From an uncultured Pseudodesulfovibrio sp. (GTDB lineage: Bacteria; Desulfobacterota; Desulfovibrionia; Desulfovibrionales; Desulfovibrionaceae), in NCBI RefSeq assembly GCF_963675635.1, contig NZ_OY776488.1, positions 1,959,501 through 2,023,500 on the forward strand: a stretch of DNA of 64,000 bases, given 5' to 3'. Position numbers and translations under genes: made by a program. The notes below the pieces were generated by a model. It saw nothing but the letters and a program-made list of their open reading frames with translations, ran no database searches and had not been told where the DNA came from. Below, piece by piece: positions 24,980 through 34,898 of this stretch. How positions within the stretch are numbered: position 1 is the stretch's first letter; every line of letters starts with the position of its first letter.

Positions 24980-26719
24980 CTAGAGGGTAGACAAATTCCC
25001 GATTTCCGAAAGGTGGCTGACACGAGTAATCTTGACCCGCTCGGACAATGCTTCGATCCGTTCAAGATTTTCCAGAAAACAGGCAGTCAATTCTTTATCA
25101 AGGCGCCCTGCTTCCGCATCCTTTTTCAAGATCTTCACGGCTTCGCTACGCGTATATGCAGGCTTGTAATGCCGCTCCTGGGTCACAGCATCATAGATAT
25201 CAACAATAGCCATCATGCGGCTTTGAAGAATAATTTCATCATCTTTCAAACCGTCCGGATAGCCTGAACCATCCAGACGTTCATGGTGCTGGCGGATGAT
25301 AGACAGCATGTTGCTGTAATTCCCGTGCATGGGGATATACTGAAGAATTCGTTCACTTTCAGCCGGGTGACGTTGGATTTCCTTACGCTCATCCATGGTC
25401 AGATTGCCATACTTCAGTTGAAGATGTTCCAACTCGTCATCATACAGATACGGTAGATGAGCTCCACCCTCACGGAAGACCTTTTCACCGAGTCCCTTGA
25501 TAAACTCCAGATCATCCTCAGCCGGATTCATGGCCTTGTTCACAGCACTCACAACCTCAAAAGCGGAAGTCCACTCGAAATCGCTAAACTGTCCAAGGAG
25601 CTGAAAACGGGCTTTGACTACATCCATGCGACGCGAACTCAACCGGGTGCGTTTGGTCAGCACGTCTTCTTTAATACCGATCTTGCCGACATCGTGCAGA
25701 ATGCCTGCATAATAAATTTCCTTGAGTTCTTCATCAGAGAAGATCCTCTGCGCACAGTCTCCTTTTTCATTCAGAACCTGAGCAAAGGCGACCACCAGAT
25801 GGGCCACTCGTTCCGAGTGCCCGGCAGTAAAGGGATCTCTGGAATCAATGGCTTCGGCCAACGCCTGCAAAATGGCGTTCATCAACTTCTGTACACCTTC
25901 GAAATTGAATGCGTTGCTTACGGAGATGCCAGCAACAGAAGCCAGAGTCGACAGGCTCCGCCTGTGCGCCGCCTCAAAAATGCCCGTATTCTCGGATGCC
26001 AGAATAAGCAACCCTTCACACCGATTGGGTGACGCGATGGGAATAAGGATCATCGCACCGAGTCCTGGCAATTCTCCAGCCCATCGGGCGTCTCTGGCCA
26101 AATCATTGACGATCTCGCCACGTCCTGTTTCCGCAACTTCAATAAACAGATCACTGTCCGCTACGGGCTGCAGGTTGGAACCAAAAGGGAACCCATATTG
26201 GACCGCCAGCCGGTACTGTTTGGAGCCAGGTTCCAAAAGAAATATCATACCCAGTTCGCCGGGGTAATTCTCCCGTCGGCACTCGTCGATAAGTGCACGA
26301 ACAACATCACGCATGACCAGGGAAGTGTTGATATTCGGAACCGAACGGTGGAGCAGTGCCAGTTCCCGGTACTTGGACAGAGCTTCCTCTGCTATGGAGC
26401 GTCTGGCCTGCTCCATATCAATGAGCTCCTGAATCGAATATCCGATAAAATCAAGAAGCCTTTCTCCCTCTTCCGGCGTACATTCGTCATGAAGACGAAT
26501 CAGAACGCTCCCTCCATGAACACTGTCGAAATGAATCGGAACTGAAAGTATATTGGGAAGCTCTTCACTGAATCCATCAAAAGAGTCAGTTCCTTCCACA
26601 ATGACGACCTCACCTTCATAGGTAATAGCCAGAGGACTTTTGCCTCCTGCCAATCCATGCGCTCTGCGAAGTATATTTCGCAGCACTCCAGGACGTATGT
26701 ATTTCTTGAGTGGTGTCAT
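24980..26719 (-). CDS. GAF-HD-GYP protein, probable c-di-GMP phosphodiesterase
   Basis: A 579-residue cytosolic protein. N-terminal region of about 125 residues of unclear fold, a GAF-like sensor (about 130-290), and an HD-GYP domain (about 300-545). The HD site reads AGHSERVA and AGILHDVGKIGI; the GYP signature is HHERLDGSGYPDG. HD, HH and GYP elements are all intact, so c-di-GMP hydrolysis is likely. An insertion of about 75 residues separates the HD and GYP motifs (EWTSAFEVVSAVNK to ERKEI), longer than in compact members. Last gene of a minus-strand signalling set, 30 bases after the single REC protein. Confidence 0.88.
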   Translation of the reverse strand: MTPLKKYIRPGVLRNILRRAHGLAGGKSPLAITYEGEVVIVEGTDSFDGFSEELPNILSVPIHFDSVHGGSVLIRLHDECTPEEGERLLDFIGYSIQELIDMEQARRSIAEEALSKYRELALLHRSVPNINTSLVMRDVVRALIDECRRENYPGELGMIFLLEPGSKQYRLAVQYGFPFGSNLQPVADSDLFIEVAETGRGEIVNDLARDARWAGELPGLGAMILIPIASPNRCEGLLILASENTGIFEAAHRRSLSTLASVAGISVSNAFNFEGVQKLMNAILQALAEAIDSRDPFTAGHSERVAHLVVAFAQVLNEKGDCAQRIFSDEELKEIYYAGILHDVGKIGIKEDVLTKRTRLSSRRMDVVKARFQLLGQFSDFEWTSAFEVVSAVNKAMNPAEDDLEFIKGLGEKVFREGGAHLPYLYDDELEHLQLKYGNLTMDERKEIQRHPAESERILQYIPMHGNYSNMLSIIRQHHERLDGSGYPDGLKDDEIILQSRMMAIVDIYDAVTQERHYKPAYTRSEAVKILKKDAEAGRLDKELTACFLENLERIEALSERVKITRVSHLSEIGNLSTL

Positions 26720-26749
26720 TACGGATATAAAAAAAGTGAATTGAACTGA

Positions 26750-27130
26750 TTACAATTCCAGAGCTTCTTTGGACACCCTGAGAATCTCATCAGGGTCAAA
26801 AGGCTTGGTCATATACATCAAGGCACCAAGTTCCATGCCCTGCTTACGATCGACTTCCTGTCCCTTGGCCGTGAGCAGGATAATTTTAACACCCTGCAGA
26901 CTGCTGTCTTTCTTGACGACACTACACACTTCATACCCGTTCATCTTGGGCATCATGATATCAAGAAAAACCAAATCCGGTCGTTTTTTCTGAATGAATT
27001 CGAGACCTTCCTCACCGTCAGAGGCCGTAAACAACTCTACTTCAAACTCATCTTCAAGTTCTTCGAGAGTCTGCTCAAGCAGCATTTTGATATGAACCTC
27101 GTCATCGACAATGAGGATCTTCTTGGCCAT
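26750..27130 (-). CDS. Single-domain response regulator
   Basis: A 126-residue receiver domain and nothing else (CheY-like). DDE near the N-terminus, phosphoacceptor Asp in LVFLDIMMPKMNG, Thr in LLTAKG and Lys in MTKPFDPDEIL: all key residues present. It lies between the hybrid kinase and HD-GYP genes and may carry phosphate from the first to the second, though that link is inferred from position. Preceded by a gap of 115 bases and a good ribosome site. Confidence 0.92.
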   Translation of the reverse strand: MAKKILIVDDEVHIKMLLEQTLEELEDEFEVELFTASDGEEGLEFIQKKRPDLVFLDIMMPKMNGYEVCSVVKKDSSLQGVKIILLTAKGQEVDRKQGMELGALMYMTKPFDPDEILRVSKEALEL

Positions 27131-27245
27131 TATGCACTCCTTGCAAATCCGTTGGGATCATTCCCGCCCAAAATAGGCGTGTACCAGTATCTTCATGCCA
27201 TAAAACCAGTTGCTCTCGCAATTGTAATAATCAGTTTACGCGATT

Positions 27246-29765
27246 TTACTCACAATTATTGCCGGGAAGAATAACTATGGAAACACCTGACAACTTCGTC
27301 AGCCTCTCAAATTCAATTGTTCGATATTTCCCGGCAGGTATAAAAACGGTTCCACAAAAATCTTCTGCCCGGTTTTCCCAAAATTCCTTCTCGGAAACAA
27401 AGGCAATATCGCCTGTGCACAATTCCGACAGACCTTCAAGATCACATTCACTGTCATCGCCAAGAACCAGACATGACTTGCACGCGTTTCTTTTTCCGAG
27501 CAGCACCCTGGCCGCTTCCAGCAAACTGTTTTCGTCAACAGGCTTGGTCAAAGCCATATCTCCGCAATCACACGGGGCTCCGCTCAAGGCAGTGATGACG
27601 AGTACGGGTATACGCCATGTCTCGGGGAGGCTACGCAGACACCGGATAGCTTCACGACCATCCATGAGCGGCATCATGATATCCATTGTGATAAGATCCG
27701 GGGACAACTCCTGGGCCAGCCTGACCGCATCTTCACCACTTGTCGCAGAACTGACCCTGAACCCATTTTCTTCAAACACTTCCGACAAAAACCGAACCAA
27801 CGCCACTTCATCGTCCACAACCAGAATCAATGGAGCCTCGTCAGAATTCTCGCCCTTCACCTCTTCAAGAAAGACTTTCGGGGCAAACACGCTGCCAAGG
27901 CATTGTTTATTTTCAAGCGAGCGCACATTCCTGTCCTGTCCTGAAGGAATGAGAAAATGAAAGGAACTCCCCTGACCGGGGTCACTCTCGGCCCAGATTC
28001 GACCACCATGCCGCTCCACGATCTGACGGCAGATAGGAAGTCCAAGTCCTGTCCCCTCAGGCTTGCCGGTCAAAGTATCTCCCACTTGTTTAAACTTGGT
28101 GAAAACCATTTCCAAATCAGCTGACGAGATGCCTGCGCCGTTGTCTTTCACAAAAACTTCCTGAAAGTCACCATCAGCCCTTACGCCGCAGACGATAGGG
28201 CTTACATCTGTAAACTTGATCGCATTTGACAGAAGATTGACCACGACCTGGACAAGCCGCCCCGAATCTCCGTGAACAGGAGGCAAGCCCTCTTCGATGT
28301 CGAGTACAACCTCCAGTCCCTTGGCCTGCCAGAACCCCTTGGTTGAATTCCGAGACTGTCGAAGGACCTCGGCCATAGAGACTTCACTATCACGCCACTT
28401 GACCTCCCCGGCTTCCATGCGAGCGATATCGAGTACATCATTAATCAGTTCGGTCAGTCTTTCGGCTTCGGCAACAATAATGTTCATGTTGCCCCGAACC
28501 TGCTCTATGGGCTTGCTCACGCTGCTCCGGCCTGCCAGCAACGGGAAAATCATTTGCTCCAGTTTTTTCCGAATGATCTTCGAAAAACCGAGCACCGACG
28601 TCATGGGGGTCCGCAGTTCATGGGAAACAGTGGATATAAAATCCGTCTTGAGCTGATCCAGCTCTTTTTCCTTGGTGATATCACGGACCAGAACGACAGT
28701 CCCCAGACATTGAGAAGACGGTTCAGCGATGACGATTGAAGAACTGATGGCTTTACCTATACGGCCCTTTGAAAGCGCCAATTCCGCAGACGCTGTATCC
28801 AGAGAACAGTTGCCGACGCCAGAAACCAGCTCCTGCACTTCACTCGGGAAGATATCGCCAACGGTTTCTCCACGATAATCCTTGTCCGGGAGCTGAAAAA
28901 GCTCCCGCATGGCAGGGTTGATGACCGTGATTTCACCAGCAACACTCACCACCAGCAGACCGTCAGCCAGATTATCAAGAATTGCCGACAAGTAGGCCAT
29001 ATGATCTCGAAGTTCACCTGTGGCCTTGTCCACTTCACTGTTCATCTCCGTAAACAGCAGCGACAACTCCTGCCCCATGGACTGCATGGCTCGCCCGAGA
29101 AGATTTAGTTCATCTTTGGTCTGGATATTGATGGTGGCGTTGAAATCATGCGCGGCAAGCCTCCGGGCATATTCGGTCAATTGATCAAGTGGTCTGGATA
29201 TACGCCTGGTCACCAGATACAAAATTCCGACACATGCCCAAAAGGTAAAGAAGAGGAGGACCTGCATATCGAATATTGTTTTCCAGAAATATCCCACGAC
29301 CAGTTCTTTATCCATACCGACATGGACATAACCAGCCACGCCCGTCAGGACCGGCGCGCAGATGTCGATGACCCTGCCAAAAGGAGCTACGGTCAATTCG
29401 GTGACAACCTGTCTGTGTTTTGACGTTTGCAATGGTCGCAAGACTTCAGGGACTTCAGGGACAAAAGTATGAGCAACGATCTCCCCGTCAGAATCAATGA
29501 CAAAAACATACGCCACACCCTGAATGGCGAGATACTGGTCGATCAGGGACTGGGCTGTGACCGCATCGCGCCCCAACAGAATTTCATGGCTGGCACTGGC
29601 AACAGCCGTGGCGATAGCCGCGCCCTTGCTTGTGTATTCGCTGGTCAGTCGATTATACAATGTATAGGCCGCCAACGCAGAAGTCAGGATCGAAATACAA
29701 CCAAAGAGACAAAAGGCGAGAAGCCCCGTCTTCAAGAAGATGGACATACCCTTTATCTGCGCCAT
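27246..29765 (-). CDS. Hybrid sensor kinase (periplasmic sensor-HAMP-PAS-HisKA-HATPase-REC)
   Basis: An 839-residue kinase. TM1 about residues 10-32, a periplasmic sensor to about 165 (single Cache-like pattern: SDGEIVAHTFVPEVPEVL), TM2, HAMP, PAS (about 265-370), HisKA with FISTVSHELRTPMTSV, HATPase_c with DNGAGIS and GTGLGLPI, then REC with VVDDEVALVRF and TMDIMMPLMDG. About 85 further residues (from KNACKSCLVLGDD) form a reduced REC-like domain without a clear phosphoacceptor context. The ATG at 29765 overlaps the end of the binding-protein gene by 13 bases; ATG 29747 is also possible. Confidence 0.9.
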   Translation of the reverse strand: MAQIKGMSIFLKTGLLAFCLFGCISILTSALAAYTLYNRLTSEYTSKGAAIATAVASASHEILLGRDAVTAQSLIDQYLAIQGVAYVFVIDSDGEIVAHTFVPEVPEVLRPLQTSKHRQVVTELTVAPFGRVIDICAPVLTGVAGYVHVGMDKELVVGYFWKTIFDMQVLLFFTFWACVGILYLVTRRISRPLDQLTEYARRLAAHDFNATINIQTKDELNLLGRAMQSMGQELSLLFTEMNSEVDKATGELRDHMAYLSAILDNLADGLLVVSVAGEITVINPAMRELFQLPDKDYRGETVGDIFPSEVQELVSGVGNCSLDTASAELALSKGRIGKAISSSIVIAEPSSQCLGTVVLVRDITKEKELDQLKTDFISTVSHELRTPMTSVLGFSKIIRKKLEQMIFPLLAGRSSVSKPIEQVRGNMNIIVAEAERLTELINDVLDIARMEAGEVKWRDSEVSMAEVLRQSRNSTKGFWQAKGLEVVLDIEEGLPPVHGDSGRLVQVVVNLLSNAIKFTDVSPIVCGVRADGDFQEVFVKDNGAGISSADLEMVFTKFKQVGDTLTGKPEGTGLGLPICRQIVERHGGRIWAESDPGQGSSFHFLIPSGQDRNVRSLENKQCLGSVFAPKVFLEEVKGENSDEAPLILVVDDEVALVRFLSEVFEENGFRVSSATSGEDAVRLAQELSPDLITMDIMMPLMDGREAIRCLRSLPETWRIPVLVITALSGAPCDCGDMALTKPVDENSLLEAARVLLGKRNACKSCLVLGDDSECDLEGLSELCTGDIAFVSEKEFWENRAEDFCGTVFIPAGKYRTIEFERLTKLSGVSIVILPGNNCE

Positions 29766-31009
29766 GTCCGCCACAATTCCTTATCAAGAGGAATGAACTT
29801 ACCATCCTTGACTGTTGTGAAATACACCTTTTCCAACCCCTGATGGTTGGCCGGACTCAAATTGACGGAAACGTCTATTCCGAGTTCGGTATCTCGTGTG
29901 AACTCCGCAGCCCACTGCATGCCCGACGTTGGGGCCGCTTCATATGAAGCGAGAATATGCGCCATAACCTTGGCGTTGAGAAACCCCTCGAAACTCGTAA
30001 AACTATACTTGAGCAATTGGTATGAGCCATCTGACAGTGACGGCGGAGGCGGTGCATACATATCCATGCACTCGCGGTACTCGCGAACGGCTGGCAGGCT
30101 CAGATCTTCATAACTGGGGACGACCTGAGTATTTACAAGATTTTCGGTGTAATCCCGACCGGTTTCGGCCCCGGCTTTTTCAAGTAAGGCGAGCAGATTC
30201 TCACTGCCCACAAACGAAACATTAGCAATTGGAACGTCCAGCCCCATATTGCGGGCGTCCCGAATAAAGGCTGCGCATGCAGCATACGAGCCGATGGACA
30301 GCACAGCATCTGGCTTGCTGCGCATAAGAATCTCCACCTGCTGTTTCATTGAATCAGTAAACTGCGCACCACGCTTGTAGGTTGCTTCTCCCGCCAAAAC
30401 GCGATGCCGGGCGGCCAAGGCCTTTCTTGCACCATCCCAGCCACTCCGGCCATAGGCGTCAATCTGATAAAAGACAGCGAGCCGAGTCATCCCATTATTC
30501 AGGAATTTCTCGACCAATCCATCAAGTTCATTCGTGTAAGACGCCCGCAAATTGAATACATAGTTTTTGTACGGGAACTGTCGTTGCGGCTCGGCACCGG
30601 AAAAAGGGAAAAATAACAGTTTCTGGTATCCTTTATACCCTTTGAGCAAGGGCAAAATTCGTGTCACAGTAGGTGTTCCAACATAGTTGAAAAGACACAG
30701 GATATTTTCATCCTCAAGAAACTTTATCGTGTTTTCAACAGCCGGATCGGGCTGGTAACCATCATCCAGAGGGACAATATCCACGCGCTTGCCATTGATT
30801 CCACCGGATTCATTAAGAAACGCAAAATATGCCATGGACCCTCGGTACAACTCTATGCCCAACCCCCGGCTTGGCCCGGTGAAAGCTGCGGACATGCCAA
30901 GCAAAGCACTTTCCCCAGCCCATGCACGGGGTTTCCCCGCCTGTAACAGTACAAAACCCAAAAGAAAAAGAAGCAGGGGCAGAATACCGTGGATTCTTTT
31001 TTCACGCAT
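29753..31009 (-). CDS. Periplasmic Leu/Ile/Val-type binding protein, probable sensor partner of the adjoining kinase
   Basis: A 418-residue Peripla_BP_6 protein with a signal peptide (MREKRIHGILPLLLF to AWAGES). The mature start LLGMSAAFTGPSRGLGIELYRG and the later SIGSYAACAAFIRDARNMG and SFVGSENLL fit the LivJ/AmiC family, with typical length. No permease or ATPase genes follow. Instead its stop overlaps a membrane hybrid kinase whose periplasmic domain could dock with it, as LuxP does with LuxQ. Ligand unknown. The overlap implies tight cotranslation. Confidence 0.85.
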   Translation of the reverse strand: MREKRIHGILPLLLFLLGFVLLQAGKPRAWAGESALLGMSAAFTGPSRGLGIELYRGSMAYFAFLNESGGINGKRVDIVPLDDGYQPDPAVENTIKFLEDENILCLFNYVGTPTVTRILPLLKGYKGYQKLLFFPFSGAEPQRQFPYKNYVFNLRASYTNELDGLVEKFLNNGMTRLAVFYQIDAYGRSGWDGARKALAARHRVLAGEATYKRGAQFTDSMKQQVEILMRSKPDAVLSIGSYAACAAFIRDARNMGLDVPIANVSFVGSENLLALLEKAGAETGRDYTENLVNTQVVPSYEDLSLPAVREYRECMDMYAPPPPSLSDGSYQLLKYSFTSFEGFLNAKVMAHILASYEAAPTSGMQWAAEFTRDTELGIDVSVNLSPANHQGLEKVYFTTVKDGKFIPLDKELWRTWRR

Positions 31010-31287
31010 ATATCTCTCTGTAATTCATGGGATTATCACAATGAGGTTCACAAACAGTCACTAAACATAACAGTATGTCAGGACGTTGAAAAGATTGTTA
31101 TATTTTTAAAACAGCAATTTTTCTCGCGTAGGCCTCAAACGGCACCGCACCTGACTCTCCAAACTTGCCAACGTCTGGTATGTGCAGTAATTCAACAACC
31201 GCGCACCCGGCACCACGTCTTTTGCGAAAAGCCGGAATAAGACTGCGCTTCACGACGACAACCATCCATCAGGAGTATATGACCGCC

Positions 31288-34113
31288 ATGTGTGGTATCG
31301 CCAGTTTTCTCAGCAACAGACAGTGGTTGAACACGCCGGACACCGGCTGGCTCACCAAACTTGAAAACGATTTTACCGAGGCAAGCCGAAGCGTTGACCT
31401 CATGCAGGCCGCAGCACCACTTGGCGTGCTGGCAGACCATTTTTACGACCTCATGGCCTTCGGCCTGCACATGCAGTTGGTGCGTAACCAACAGGTTCTC
31501 GCCAGCCTGAGCCGAGTTCGCGACACCATACGAAACATGCGCAATGCCGCAGCAGTCAAACTGGAACAGGGACCGCGCACGGACGAACTGGAAGGGCTGC
31601 ATGAAACACTGTCCGACTACCTCTGGCAGATTGACCGGGAAGTGCTCGGCAACATGCAGGACACCCTGGCTCTCATGCCGGACAATCTCGCTGAAGATAT
31701 GGACGCCCGCGACCGCCACTTCCTGGCGTGGGGTACTGAGCAGGTATTGCAATCCATAGACAAGCTTGAAGTACGTGGACGTGATTCCGCAGGGATAGCG
31801 GTGGCCTTCATCCTGCCCAAGGGTGTGGACCCGGAAAAGAGGTTGAACGCCGCGCAAAAAGACGAACTCTCAATGCGTTGCTCCATCAATAATGCCGATA
31901 CCCGGCAGGTGTTGGTACGCACGCTTCCCGACGGCCGCACGGCATGCCGTTTCCTATATAAAGTGGCCCAGCTCGTCGGTCAGCTTGGTGACAACGGAGC
32001 CGCCCTGCGCGCATTCATCACCAACGACGACCTGCTCTGGACCATGGCTGAAGAGCTTGAAACCCTGAATATCATCGCCCATACCCGTTGGGCTTCCAAC
32101 GGCATCATATCCGTTCCCAACTGTCACCCCGTGGACGGCCTCGTTGAAGGAGACGTGTCCACAGGCCTCGAAAAGACAATGTTCGTGCTGAACGGCGACG
32201 TGGACAATTACAGGACACTGGTTGAAGAAACCGTGACCAGTAAAGGGGCGTTCATTCCTCCCGTCATCTCCACGGACGCAAAGATTCTGCCCGTTCTCTT
32301 TCATCTGGGCGTCACTGAAGATGGGGATGCCGAGACCCGGTTCCGCAATGTGCTCAAACAATGTGAAGGCTCACTTGCTGTGGTCATGCAGAACCTGAGC
32401 GACTTTGACTCCCAGTTCCTGGCCCAGAAGGGTTCCGGCCAATCCTTTTACGTCGGCAAGACGCAGGACGGCTGGCTGGTCGCATCAGAAGCATACGGCA
32501 TGGCCGCCCGAGCGCGAAGCTCCTACCCCATCGCCGTCCATCAGCAGGGCGGTGTTTCCGTTATCCTGCGCGACTCAGATCCGGCAGACAGCATCCCTGT
32601 TGCCCGGTATCTCGAGTCCGGCGACTCCGTGGAATTGGCCGAAGAGAAAATTGAGATTTTCTCCAGAGATATTTTCCGGGGCGAGTATACCCACTATATT
32701 GAAAAAGAAATTCACGAAGCATCCGACTCCGTACGCAATACGCTGCACGGCAAGTACCAAAAAAATGGCGCAGCCATAAAGTTCCTGCCCGAAGGATTCG
32801 GCAACGGACCGGCACTGGTCAAACGCTTCAAAGACTCGGCAACCCCCATCAAACGCATCATCTGCGTTGGACAGGGAACCGCAGCTGTGGCCGCCATGGC
32901 TGTGGCCCAACTCTTGCGCCGCACACTGGCCGGAACCGGCTTGTCCGTAGAATCCTACACAGGCTCAGAGCTGATCGGTTTCATGGGCAATGATCGCATG
33001 GATGACGTATTCCTGATTCCGGTGTCCCAAAGCGGAACCACCACGGATACAAACCGGGTAGTGGATCTCTGCCGCGATCAGGGTGCATGGGTCAACTGCA
33101 TCGTCAACCGACGCAATTCGCCTCTGGTGCAGAAGTCCGATTCATACATCTACACATCCAACGGACGCGACGTGGAAATGGCTGTGGCCTCCACCAAGGC
33201 CTTCTATTCACAGATAGCGGCGGGCAAACTGCTCTCCCTGTGGCTGGCCGATGTCCTCGGCTCCATGGATGCCGAATCGATCCTCACTGAAATCGAAGCC
33301 CTTGAGGCCCTGCCCGACAAGATCGACCAGGTTCTCGCCAACAAGGACGCCATCGGCGAGGTGGCGAAAAAATTCGCCCCCGTGCATCGATACTGGGCAC
33401 TCGTTGGCAACGGCGCAAACTGCGTCGCGGCCCAGGAAGTCCGTATCAAGCTCTCGGAGCTGTGTTACAAGTCCATCCCCTGTGATGTGACCGAAGATAA
33501 AAAACATATAGACCTGTCCACCGAACCGTTGACGTTGGTCATGGCATCCGACCTGCCTGAGATGGTCGCCATGGATACGGTCAAGGAGACTACCATCTTC
33601 AAGGCGCACAACGGTTCGCCCATCGTGTTCTGTGCCGAAGACGAAACCCGATTCGACGGCATTGCCGAAGCCACCATCAAGGTGCCACGCGTTGGCGGAG
33701 GACTGGACTTCGTGCTGGAGACCGTGGCCGGACACTGGTGGGGCGTCATGGCAGCCAAAGCAATCGATGCCCATGCCGAACCGTTCCGCAAGGCTCGTAT
33801 AGTTCTCGGCGGGATGATTGAAAACCCCGACACATGGGACAACAAAACCCTGCTCGTGCAGCTCAACAAGTGCATTGACCGTATCGCCTCCGGTGCCACG
33901 GACTCCGCCCTGCCCGCCCGAGTAACGGCATCACTGGCAAACTACATGCTCTGGCTGGTCAACCAGTCTGCGGACATCCACGTAACTGAAGCACGGCTGG
34001 GAGACATCCTGACCGTGTTGAACAAGGCCATCGAAGAAATGACCCGTCCCATCGACACCATCCGCCATCAAGCCAAGACTGTCACAGTCGGCATCAGCAG
34101 ACCGCAGGGATAG
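31288..34113 (+). CDS. Enlarged GlmS-like glutamine amidotransferase / SIS-domain sugar aminotransferase
   Basis: A 941-residue relative of GlmS (about 610 residues), which makes glucosamine-6-phosphate from fructose-6-phosphate and glutamine. ATG at 31288 gives Met then Cys (MCGIASF), the class II glutaminase nucleophile. RGRDSAG (residues 163-169), HTRWASNG and LNGDVDN complete the glutaminase site. The SIS half has SQSGTTTDTNR, and the end QAKTVTVG resembles the GlmS tail. About 135 extra, mainly helical residues separate Cys1 from RGRDSAG, and about 50 more lie before HTRW. The catalytic isomerase loop is also divergent (LSELCYKS...TEDKKH). An ATG three codons upstream is too close to the AGGAG site. 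Confidence 0.8.
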   Translation: MCGIASFLSNRQWLNTPDTGWLTKLENDFTEASRSVDLMQAAAPLGVLADHFYDLMAFGLHMQLVRNQQVLASLSRVRDTIRNMRNAAAVKLEQGPRTDELEGLHETLSDYLWQIDREVLGNMQDTLALMPDNLAEDMDARDRHFLAWGTEQVLQSIDKLEVRGRDSAGIAVAFILPKGVDPEKRLNAAQKDELSMRCSINNADTRQVLVRTLPDGRTACRFLYKVAQLVGQLGDNGAALRAFITNDDLLWTMAEELETLNIIAHTRWASNGIISVPNCHPVDGLVEGDVSTGLEKTMFVLNGDVDNYRTLVEETVTSKGAFIPPVISTDAKILPVLFHLGVTEDGDAETRFRNVLKQCEGSLAVVMQNLSDFDSQFLAQKGSGQSFYVGKTQDGWLVASEAYGMAARARSSYPIAVHQQGGVSVILRDSDPADSIPVARYLESGDSVELAEEKIEIFSRDIFRGEYTHYIEKEIHEASDSVRNTLHGKYQKNGAAIKFLPEGFGNGPALVKRFKDSATPIKRIICVGQGTAAVAAMAVAQLLRRTLAGTGLSVESYTGSELIGFMGNDRMDDVFLIPVSQSGTTTDTNRVVDLCRDQGAWVNCIVNRRNSPLVQKSDSYIYTSNGRDVEMAVASTKAFYSQIAAGKLLSLWLADVLGSMDAESILTEIEALEALPDKIDQVLANKDAIGEVAKKFAPVHRYWALVGNGANCVAAQEVRIKLSELCYKSIPCDVTEDKKHIDLSTEPLTLVMASDLPEMVAMDTVKETTIFKAHNGSPIVFCAEDETRFDGIAEATIKVPRVGGGLDFVLETVAGHWWGVMAAKAIDAHAEPFRKARIVLGGMIENPDTWDNKTLLVQLNKCIDRIASGATDSALPARVTASLANYMLWLVNQSADIHVTEARLGDILTVLNKAIEEMTRPIDTIRHQAKTVTVGISRPQG

Positions 34114-34167
34114 AAGCGTTGTGGGAGAGTAATAAAGTTGTTAACTTCACAATCAAGTTATTAAGTG

Positions 34168-34215
34168 AAGCCGCTTCTGGTATTCGTAAAAACATACGAC
34201 AATCAGGAGCGGCTT
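34168..34215 (+). terminator. Possible terminator of the GlmS-like gene
   Basis: Arms AAGCCGCTTCTG (34168-34179) and CAGGAGCGGCTT (34204-34215), one G-T pair, a large 24-base loop, followed by GTT. It lies 55 bases after the stop codon. Confidence 0.5.
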
Positions 34216-34898
34216 GTTCATGGCCAGATATCCTTGACAGGATAATTCTCTCAAAAAGACTATATCCTCTTGGTGTTTCTCTCTTCAATCGTTGTTATAA
34301 TGGGGCTCAGACGAGATAGCGTGGCAATCATCATCGGTGCCATGGAACTTGCTCCATTGCTTGGGCCCAACATTGGTCTATCTCTGGCAAGTACTATAGG
34401 AGGGTACAAACTGGCCCGTGAAGCAGTAAAACTTTTTTCGGAATCAGCCTCTGCTTTATCCTTTCTGTTACAGCCGAATTTGTCTTCGGACTACCTTATA
34501 TGACTAATGAACTTATGCTTAGAAACACGACAACCTATTCAAATAGTATCCATGCAATTGTTTCCGGTGCAGCGGGCATCGTGTCTTTCACAACAGGTAT
34601 CCCGACATCAATAGTCTGAGTTATCGTTGTGCTTTCCTTGCTTCCGCCTCTTACGGCAAGCGGTTTGTTTTTGGTAGCTGGGATGTACGGATATGCAGTA
34701 GGAGCGTAACTCCTCTTTATTGCAAATATTATTTGTTTGAATCTTGCTGGCGTTATCACTTTTCTTGTGCGTGGAATTCAACCTCTGTCCTGGAGAGACA
34801 ATGAGCAGACGAAAGCAACGACTCTCCATGTCACCATCCTGTGGAGTATATTGCTTACCGGGCTTGTCATACTTATTTATTTCAAGGTTGTTCGGTAA
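34216..34898 (+). pseudogene. Remnant of a DUF389-family membrane protein
   Basis: Three reading blocks align in order with DUF389 (TIGR00341-type) proteins. Block one (to 34503) reads KDYILLVFLSSIVVIMGL, then VAIIIGAMELAPLLGPNIGL. After a frameshift, block two (from 34503) continues with IHAIVSGAAGIVSFTTGIPT, then VIVVLSLLPPLTASGLFLVAG and ANIICLNLAGVITFLVRG. Two in-frame stops (TGA after PTSIV, TAA after YAVGA) interrupt it and the cytosolic N-terminus is missing. The final TAA overlaps the mscS-type gene end. Decay is clear; the original function is unknown for the family. Confidence 0.8.

Noticed and set aside
29753-31009. Branched-chain amino-acid importer
   Set aside because: No permease or ATPase genes are nearby; the gene overlaps a sensor kinase instead.
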